A stretch of 64,000 nt of DNA from Acidimicrobiaceae bacterium. Lineage in GTDB: Bacteria; Actinomycetota; Acidimicrobiia; Acidimicrobiales; UBA8190. The DNA is taken from contig PLZB01000037.1 in assembly GCA_003151955.1 (NCBI GenBank), positions 1 to 64,000 of the forward strand, in the 5' to 3' direction. A model generated the notes under the pieces. It ran no database searches. It saw only the letters and a list, made by a program, of their open reading frames with translations, and was not told where the DNA came from. Of the stretch, positions 1 through 7,300 are shown piece after piece; positions within the stretch are counted from its first letter, which is position 1; every line of letters begins with the position of its first letter. Made by a program: the position numbers and the translations under genes.

Positions 1-622
1 ATCAAAGGGACGTGAATGGTTACCCGGTACGTTAGAGCGTCGTCGGTAACAATCTGCGTCGTGAGACCCAGTTGCGCGGCGACGGCCTTGACGGTGTCGT
101 GCAGGTCGAAGTCCGTGTCCTTGTCTTCGAAGAATGGTTGGAACCGGTGCGGCAGGTAGAAGACGACAACATCGAACCGGTCCCGAACGATGTCGAGCTT
201 GCGAAGCCCGGCGATCAACGCTCCCGCGAGGTGCTGACGCGGATTCGACGCCGAGCTGAGATCGTCGTCCAGGGTGGCTGGCAGTGGGATCTGTGCAGAG
301 TCGTCCGCCGGGGCGAGCTTGATCCGGAAGACGGACTCAAAGCCGGGCCACGTCGGAAGGTACGGCCGACGTTCCTTCGGATCGTGAGGATGTACCAACT
401 CGTTGAGCTGCTGCTTCAGCTTCTTGAGGTCATCGGCCGGAGCCAGCAGGGCGATTCGCAAGTTCTCCGCTGAGCTGGCGGCAATCTTGAACTGAACGGA
501 CCATGATCCCGAAGCCCGACGAGTGGGTTCACCGCCACCTGGTTGGTGTCGGTTGGGTCATAGGAAAGATACGGCTCGGCGAGTATCCAGTGGCCATGCA
601 GTTCCGACGTCGTGGCCGTCAC
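1..622 (-). pseudogene. Short prokaryotic Argonaute (MID-Piwi) gene, 5' part, frameshifted and cut by the window edge
   Basis: Short pAgos bind a guide nucleic acid and activate an associated effector against plasmids or phages. The GTG start at 622 opens with LAEPYLSYD, NPLVGL and RDHGPF, the usual start of short pAgo proteins. The frame then breaks near 490-496 and continues in the next frame without a stop to the edge. That second frame carries YLPTWPGFESVF, FDVVVFYLPHRF and DTDFDLHDTVKA followed by TTQIVTD, which is the conserved MID/Piwi block of short pAgos. One missing base near 493 would join the two frames. The catalytic part of the Piwi domain lies off-window. The start overlaps the stop of the upstream ORF by GTGA, matching the effector-then-pAgo layout of known short systems. 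The family call is firm. Whether the break is decay or a sequence error is open. Confidence 0.8.
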
Positions 623-867
623 GATCTCACTCCAGTCGAGCCCGCCGCAGCGTCTCGAAAGCGCCGGCTGTATGCCGTGCGGGCCGAGATCTCGAAGACC
701 GGGTCGAGACCCCCGCCCGCCCCAAGGTTCCAAGTTCGCACCTCACGGATGCCGAGACCGCCGCAGAGGACCCGAACCCAGGCGTCCAAGATGGAGTTGA
801 CGGTGCGGTTGTAGCGGATTGCTCGGCGTTCTCGGATGAAGTCCGCGATGGCGAGCCGCTCCGCCAT
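619..867 (-). CDS. Unrecognised 82-residue ORF translationally coupled to the Argonaute
   Basis: This small ORF starts at ATG 867 with MAERLAIADFIRER and ends ISARTAYSRRF...GVRS. Its TGA overlaps the GTG of the Argonaute gene by four bases, so the two are probably co-translated. In short-pAgo systems this position is held by an APAZ-containing effector (SIR2, TIR or nuclease fusion) of several hundred residues. I cannot recognise APAZ here, and the ORF is far too short to be a whole effector, so it may be the surviving C-terminus of one. The same frame stays open upstream, but there it runs antisense to the HTH gene and looks non-coding. No clear Shine-Dalgarno precedes the ATG. Confidence 0.45.
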   Translation of the reverse strand: MAERLAIADFIRERRAIRYNRTVNSILDAWVRVLCGGLGIREVRTWNLGAGGGLDPVFEISARTAYSRRFRDAAAGSTGVRS

Positions 868-1304
868 CGTCTGGGGCGCGAAGCCGTCCGCAGTCGGCGC
901 TCCACCTCGGGGTGCCCAGACTGTTGAGCGACAGGTCTGCTGCTGACGGGTGGGTGGTGGGGCGACAGGCTTGTTGAGGATGTGGTGGTGGTCATGGGGT
1001 TGTCGTTGCGGGTGGGGTGGGTCAGCCTGTTGGTGTCCTGGACGCGAAAGGACCCTCCCCATGCTCTTGGCGAGTCGGGAGGGCCCTTTCTGATGCTTGG
1101 AGGCATCAGTGGTGATGGTAAGCCCCGACGACGGTGTGGTCGAACGCGATCTGGCCGAGGGAAGGTTGTGTTGTCCGGGTTGTGAGGACGGGGCGCAGGC
1201 CCTCGGTGCGCCCCAAGACACATTCGGGCGGTGCCCGCGAATCCAGAGAACTGGACCGGCCAGGACCGCCGCTCCGGCGGGACCTAGCCACCAAGGAGGA
1301 AGCC
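868..1304. other. Gene-poor spacer between the Argonaute locus and the split HTH gene
   Basis: No convincing complete gene is seen. The stretch holds a strong hairpin at 1046-1090. On the minus strand, the tail of an open frame stopping at 1106 reads LGQIAFDHTVVGAY. It may be the last codons of a decayed gene, since it sits just before the hairpin, but I do not recognise it. A clean AAGGAGG ribosome binding site at 1293-1299 belongs to the plus-strand gene that follows. Confidence 0.4.
1046..1090. terminator. Bidirectional hairpin terminator candidate
   Basis: The arms 1046-1059 and 1077-1090 (GAAAGGACCCTCCC and GGGAGGGCCCTTTC) pair in 13 of 14 positions around a 17-nt loop. The outer AAA/TTT pairs give short U-rich exits in both directions. 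It would insulate the Argonaute locus from the plus-strand gene at 1305. Confidence 0.6.
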
Positions 1305-1900
1305 ATGAGCGAGTGGAGCGTACTGGTCGAAGCCGAAGCCTCCGAGACGGACTCTGACCTCGACACCGGAGACAAGCGGATCGACGTCCTTGCACGTCTG
1401 ATCTGATGACCGAGCACTCGGGGTCCGTGTCCGCCGGACCCCGCACCTGGTCGGCTCGGATTGCCGTGTTCAACCAAGACCCGGCCCACTCCCCGGTCTT
1501 CGCTCCAACCCAGGCCGCCACGTATGCCGCGAAGCTGGTGTGGGAAATGGCCGTCGACATGGCCGGCCTACCGCCATGGCCGATCGTCCGAGTCGAGGTC
1601 GTCCGAGAAGACGTTCTCGACCGGGAGCTCCACCAGGCCCAGATTCCTGAGCTCGTCGGGACGTCTGAGGTGATCAAGCTGTTGGGGGTGACACGCCAGC
1701 GTCTCCACGAACTCCGAACGGCAGGACGGTTCCCGCTTCCAACGCTCGAGCTGGCCGCCGGTCCGATTTGGATGCGGCCGGCGATCGAGCAGTTCGCCGC
1801 CGAGCGGAACAGGCGTCCCGGCCGGCCCAAGACGGTCCAGGACATTCTCGGCGAGGCCGACGAACTCCAGGCGCAGCTCGGCAATCTCGGCACTGGCTGA
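1305..1900 (+). pseudogene. Actinobacterial helix-turn-helix DNA-binding protein, split by a 5-bp tandem duplication
   Basis: Two reading frames together make one protein of about 200 residues. The first (1305-1406) begins MSEWSVLVEAEA after a strong AAGGAGG site. The second (1406-1900) carries a MerR/excisionase-like HTH around residues 88-130 of that part: GTSEVIKLLGVTRQRLHELR followed by a GPIWMRPAIEQF wing. The frames meet at TGATG because TCTGA is repeated at 1397-1401 and 1402-1406. Removing one copy gives a continuous ...DVLARLMTEHSGSV... . Such proteins are common in actinobacteria, mostly uncharacterised, and probably regulatory. The new TGATG could still allow coupled translation of the second half, so a working two-piece protein is possible. 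Confidence 0.65.
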
Positions 1901-2467
1901 GCGTGCCGGTGTCGGGCGTCGCCGCGCAGATCGACCGCATGGTTCGGAGTTGGGCGACCACCGCCGACATCGGAGTTACGCCAGAATTCCCGATAGACCC
2001 AAGATTCCTGACCCGTCTTCTCGTCGTGGCCGTCGTCGACGATTCTCCTCGTGGGGAGGTCGGTGGGGAGGTTGGTGAGGAGTTGCAAGGCGCATGATGC
2101 GGGGATGGCTTCGCCTGCGTTGACCCTTCTACGCCGGGAGTGGGCGGCGACCCCCGCGTCGGGGTCGTCCCGTCGGGCTCTGCTGGACGTGAGGCCGGTT
2201 GAACTGGACGGATCGGCGGAGGCCCGGGCGCCCGGTTGCGGTCGGCTGGCCCGGTTGCCAGCGACCGAGATGTTGCCGACGATGGCGCGCGGGCAAGGTT
2301 CCAGGGTGACGCAGTCGACGGCGGGTGGCAGCCGCTCCGGGGGTCATGGACGGGGAGGATCTCGGACTACTCCTGGACTACAACTCCCGGCAAAGCCCGG
2401 CAAGCGGTGGCCGACGGTGAACATGGAGGTGCAGGTCAAGGCCACTATCGGCTAATGCCGGCCAGCG
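1901..2467. other. Decayed stretch carrying the first 90-nt repeat
   Basis: No intact gene is seen. A plus-strand frame opens at ATG 2105 (MASPALTLLRREWAATP) and runs to 2455, but only its first 30 or so residues look protein-like, so it may be a remnant. Its last 30 codons coincide with the repeat at 2363-2452. The truncated CAP/GYW gene starts directly after the repeat, which makes this look like a recombination junction. Confidence 0.4.
2363..2452 (+). repeat. 90-nt direct repeat, copy 1
   Basis: From CGGACTACTCC to GCCACTATCGGC this stretch aligns without gaps to 12493-12582, with 74 of 90 identical bases by eye. Copy 1 sits just before a 5'-truncated gene. Copy 2 sits 32 nt before the tRNA-Lys fragment. 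The spacing suggests element ends or a conserved arm-type sequence rather than chance. Confidence 0.7.
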
Positions 2468-3564
2468 ATGAGAAGAAAGGGATTGGACATGCAGTCCCCC
2501 GGACACGCCGGAGCAGAACTCTCCGCGGCGCCGGACTTCGCAGGGATCGGCGTCGCATGCGACACCCAGGGAAGCGCGTGGGTTGTCGAGCTCACCGCCA
2601 ACGCCACGATCGCCGCCAGCCAGGCCGGCGATCAGCGCCACCAGGCCGAATTGGCATCGAACGGCGTCCCACAGACCGAGAACGGCCAGACTTTCACAGG
2701 ACTCCCGACTCAGCCGATCATGGCCGGCGAGAACAGCGTCTACGCGACCGGATCGGACTGGACGTGCGCCGGCCCCAGATATGCGCCGGGATCCTCGCCA
2801 ACCTCACCGTTGCCGTCGGGTTGGGTCACGGGCATCGCCTCGACACCCGACGGTGGGGGCTACTGGACGGTCGACGCGTTCGGCGAGGTCGACGTCCACG
2901 GGGACGCCGGCTTCCACGGTTCCATGGCGGGCCGGCAACTAGCCGCAGGAGTCGTACATATCGTGTCGACCCCCGACGGTGGAGGGTACTGGATGGTCGC
3001 TTCTGACGGCGGGGTGTTCGCCTTCGGAGACGCCCGCTTCCTGGGGTCCATGGGGGGTCACCGGTTGTCTGCCCCGGTGGACGCGACCTGGCCCCCACCC
3101 TGGATGGGCTTGGCTACAGGCTGGTAGCAGCAGACGGAGGAGTGTTCGCCTTCGGGGACGCCCAGTTCCTCGGATCCGTCCCAGGCGCCCTGCCGCCCGG
3201 AGTGCAGCTCAACCGGCCCGTGAACGGCGTAACCGCCGCCGTCGGCGGCTATCGGATGGTCGCTGCCGACGGCGGAATCTTCTCCTTCGGCGCCCCGTTC
3301 TACGGTTCGATGGGCGGCAAGTTCCTCGCCGGCCCCGTTGTGGGAATGGCGTCCTCTCCCGACGGACTCGGGTACTGGCTGGTCGGGTCGGATGGCGGCA
3401 TCTTCTGCTATGGCGACGCCCAGTTCCACGGATCGATGAGCGGTCTCTCGCTCGCCGCTCCGATCGTGGCCATGACCCCGGACTCAGTCACCGGCGGCTA
3501 CTGGCTTGAGGGCGCCGACGGCGGCGTCTTCGCGTTCGACGCCCCCTACTACGGCTCGAGGTAG
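2468..3564 (+). pseudogene. Truncated CAP-domain / GYW-repeat (propeller-like) secreted protein with a frameshift
   Basis: The first 45 residues contain FAGIGVACDTQGSAWVVEL, the last strand region of a CAP (SCP-like) domain whose bulk is missing. No signal peptide remains. From about residue 115 there are repeats of the type TPDGGGYWxVxxDGGVFAFGDAxFxGS, each about 43 residues. The frame breaks near 3080-3095 in a C-rich run. Reading continues one frame over as LDGLGYRLVAADGG... to the stop at 3564, so one missing base explains the split. The repeats are of the same kind as in the gene at 10911. It is probably a dead paralogue of an extracellular or wall-associated repeat protein. The substrate is unknown. 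Confidence 0.7.
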
Positions 3565-3628
3565 TTGGCGTTCTGGTTGCCGACGGACGAGTCTGCGGTC
3601 CGGACCCGCTCCCTGAAGTCCCGACTCC

Positions 3629-4315
3629 TCATCCCTCGGAGCTTGGCAGATGACGCCGCGGGTCTTGGTTGCCCGCCCACCTACCTGGCCTTGCTACGAT
3701 AAGATTCCAAAAGAACGACCGGAATAGCAACCACGGATGGCTCCTGGTCCGGATACATGTACGCGTAACTCTCGAGAATAGCTGTGATGCCACCGAGAAC
3801 TCCGTCCGCAGTTGCAGTTGACGGGCAAGGTAATACAGGTGTAGCGCTGTTGGCGGCAAGTCCGCGGATACCGGCATGTTCAAGCGATCATTCACGACGG
3901 CGGCCATCACTGCTGCTATCTCCGCCTTTCGATCCACCTTGTTCATCGAGTAAACTAACCAGGCGGTGCATCTTAGGGCAGCACCGGGTTCGCTCTTAAT
4001 GTCGAGACTAGCTAGCGCCACCCGAAGCTGGTCCGTGGCTCCCTGATAGTCGCCCAAGCCCTTCATTGCGATGCCGAGACTGTAGTAAGCCTCAAACACA
4101 TCAAACCCGCGGGCTTGCAGGCGAGAACGGACTGCGGCTACTACTCCGAACTCCTCTTTTGCGTTTAGGAGATCGCCCGACTCTTTATACGCCTGTCCGA
4201 GCGCCATTCGCGCAGACAGCGTGTCCTCGTGGTCCGGACCGAGTCCAGCGGTGATTTCACGCAATCTCGACAACGCCTCCTCGATACGGACCGGATCCGC
4301 ATTCTGCTGCGTCAT
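3629..4315 (-). CDS. TPR-repeat protein, probable partner of the RHS protein
   Basis: Residues 1-110 hold TPR-like helical pairs (LGPDHEDTLSARMALGQAY; GFDVFEAYYSLGIAMKGLGD), a fold used for protein binding. It has no signal peptide and lies 44 nt downstream of the RHS gene, the position immunity genes take in polymorphic-toxin loci. The base composition is clearly less GC-rich than its neighbours, suggesting recent transfer. After about residue 180 the frame reads poorly. The adjacent frame from about 3776 reads ESYAYMYPDQEPSVVAIP and LLESYRSKAR and stops at 3681, so one missing base probably shifts the true end to 3681. The immunity role is inference from position only. Confidence 0.65.
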   Translation of the reverse strand: MTQQNADPVRIEEALSRLREITAGLGPDHEDTLSARMALGQAYKESGDLLNAKEEFGVVAAVRSRLQARGFDVFEAYYSLGIAMKGLGDYQGATDQLRVALASLDIKSEPGAALRCTAWLVYSMNKVDRKAEIAAVMAAVVNDRLNMPVSADLPPTALHLYYLARQLQLRTEFSVASQLFSRVTRTCIRTRSHPWLLFRSFFWNLIVARPGRWAGNQDPRRHLPSSEG

Positions 4316-4359
4316 GATTGGATTGCCCTTCAGCTCACGTGCGATTCACGAAGTCTACC

Positions 4360-7300
4360 CTACGCAGCAGCCACAACAACCGCACCACACAACTCCCAGC
4401 ATGCAATCCCAGCTAGGATCACAATACCGACTTTCGTCTCGGTAGGAGTCAGATGGGGTGGTGTCCACCCTGGAGCGGGCTTGGCCACTGCAGCTGGACG
4501 GCCGGAGCCCTCAGGGCCCAACTCCCCAGGAAGTACCTCGTCACCAGGGTTCGTATCGGACCCCCCTAGCGCGCCTGCCAATCGACAGAACGCCCAGACG
4601 CAGGTTTTGATGAAACCGGGTCCATCCATTGAGGAATTGGGGCTCAGGCCCCAACTTGAGGCTAGCGGCGGGTGCAGGATTAGAAGCGGGGGGGGCATCA
4701 AGGCTGGCGGTGGGTCGACGGTCGGCCCGCCACCGCCACCGCCACCGCCACCGCCACCGCCACCGCCACCGCCACCGCCACCGCCACCGCCACCGCCACC
4801 GCCACCGCCACCAGGGGCTTCCATGATTCCGCCAAATGGACTTGTATAAGTGGTAGATCCACCTCCGCCGTTCCAAACCGGAAGTTGACATGGTGGCGCA
4901 TAGTTGCTGGCTTGACAGGCAGAGTCTGTTGGATTTGGCACGGGAGGACCGGGGACATTCGTTCCCCCAGGACAGTACCCGACGTAAGGATCCTGCACGC
5001 AATAGAGGCCCGATGGATCACTACCATTTGCGGGATTGCTACCAGTAAAGGAGTACGGCTGCCCTGTTGACCCCACCATCGGGTCGACGGAGACGAATTG
5101 GCCGGTAGTTGGATCGTAATACCGGTTGTCGAAGTATTCGAGGCCCGTGTTATCGTTGTAGCCTCCTTTGTATCCGAAATGACTTGTCGGTGGGGTGTGG
5201 GAGGTGTTCCCGACTTGGTCAGCGCCTTGTCCGTAGGGTGTGTAGGAGTTGACGCAACTGTTGTTAGCTCCGCTGTTGTTGAAGACAAGCTCAGCACCGG
5301 CGGGACTAGCGGTAAGGAAGGTGGCGGTGGTGCCGGTGATCTGTTCGATAGGTGTGGTGCCCCCGAAGAGGAGCGGGCCGTAGATATAGGCGGTGCTGCC
5401 GTCGTCGATGATGAGTGGAATGCTGCCGCCGCCGACGGTGTCCCAGGTGTCGTCTGTGACGTTGGAGCCGTTCGTGACGGTCATGCGGAGGTTGCGGCCG
5501 TTGTATGTGTAGCTGCTGGTTCCGCTGGCGGGGGCGACGGCGCAGGTGTTGGTGGTGTTCGTCGTGGTCTGGCTAGTAGCGGTGAGCTGCCCGTAGGCGT
5601 TCCAGGTGTAGGTGGATGCTCCGGAGGGCGGGGAGGTGCAGCTCCCGCCGGTGGCGGGGGCTTGGAAGCAGCGTTGACCGGCGCCGGTGTAGCCGTAGTA
5701 GGTGCTGGCAGGGGTTTGGAGTTGAGTGAGTTGGTTGGCGCCGTTGTAGGTGAGGGTGCGGGTGGTGGTGCTGGTGGTGTCCGAGGTGAGGTTGCCGTCC
5801 TGGTTGTAGGCGTAGGTGTCGGCTGGGGCGGTAGCGGCCCAAGAGGGTGTCTGGGCGGCGGAGGTGGTGAGCCAGTTCTGGGGTTGCTTAGTCGGGGGCT
5901 GGCCGGTGCTGTAGGCGTTGGGGACGCTGGCACCGCCCAGCTGGGTTGTCGATCCGGTGAGGAGGTCTGCGTTGGGTGTCGAGGTGTCCTGGGCGCCGTT
6001 GAGGCCTCCCGCACCCGGGCCGGCGCCTCCCGTGTAGCCGGCGGAGACGAGGTTGTCCGAAGGGTCGTAGTTGTAGGTGACGTTTTCGCCGTCGATCGGG
6101 TAGGTGATGGTGTTGAGGTTGGCGTGCCCGTCGTTGGTGTAGCTGTAACTGGTGGTGTCGTTCCCGTTGGCTAGCCAGTCCGAGACGGAGGCGAGCTGGC
6201 CAGCCGTGGTGTAGGTCCGGTTGACGATCGTGTTGGATGGGCTCGCCACTGGGTTGTTGCAGGTCGAGCCCGATGCCACGGGGTAGGCGACGCAGGTGAG
6301 GTCGCCCGCGTTCGGGTCGTAGCCGTATCCGACTGTCAGGCTATTGTCGTCCTGGACTGTCTGGAGCCGACCGGCAGAGCCGTAGGTGTACTGGGTGGTT
6401 TTAGGATTGCTGCCGTTGTTGTCGACCATGGTGGTCGTCTGGCCTGCGGCGTTATAGGCGTAGGTGCTGACCCCGGTGCCGGAGGGCGGAGCGTTAGTTC
6501 CGCCGTCGGCTGTGGGGCAGTAGGTGTAGGGGGTGAGCCCGCCGGGATACTGGTTAGCAGGGGCCTGCCAGCACTCCTGGCCGTTCATGTCGTAGTCCTG
6601 CGTGACGATGTTGCCGCCCGGATCGCTGGCGAAGATCTGCCGACCATCCGGATCGTAACTGACAGTTGTCGTTCCGATCGGGCTGATGGACTTGGTCACG
6701 GCAGCCGGGAAGGCCGGGTTGGTGTGCTGGTAGGTGGTGGTGTCACCCATCGGGTTCGTGACTTGGGCGACGTTGCCGAGGTTGTCGTAGACAGTAGCGG
6801 TCTCGTCGTTGCCGGTGAAGATGCAGCTCGCGGGGACGGTGGTGCCGTAGCCGGTGAGGCAGGTCCGTCCCAGTTCGTCGTAGACGGAGAACGTGGGTTG
6901 CGCCGGGGCCGGAGGCGTGACCAGGGTCGCCGCCGTCGGGAATGCCTGGTTGTTGTAGGTGTAGTTGGTGGTAGCAGTGCTGCCTGAGGTGCCGTAGGGG
7001 ACAGTGATGGTCGCTGGGGAGGAGGTGTCCTGCCAGAAGGACGTTAACGTCGCGCCAGAGCGGGCTGAGCAAGTGGCTCCTTGTCCGCCTTGGGGTGTGA
7101 GCGACCGCAGGGTCAGGCAGGGACGTCCTTCGAGGTCGTAGACGACGGTGGTGTTGGCGTTGCCGGAGGCGTTCTCCCAGACGACCTTCCCGTCGGGGTC
7201 GTAGGCGTAGGTGGTGGTCCGAGCCGGCTGCGACTGCTCCCCGGGTGCGCTCACCGAATTGAGCCAGCCGTTGCCGTAGTAGGTGTAGGAGGTGGCCGCG

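Noticed and set aside
619-2088. A 489-codon open frame on the minus strand
   Set aside because: Beyond 867 it is antisense to the HTH gene and reads as Arg/Ser/Pro-rich text. Only the last 82 codons look real.
4729-4812. Possible CRISPR-like repeat array
   Set aside because: The unit is 6 nt with no spacers; it is a microsatellite in coding sequence.
4541-5002. Frame encoding a long Trp-Arg repeat across the microsatellite
   Set aside because: It is an out-of-frame reading of the (CCACCG)n tract inside the RHS gene.
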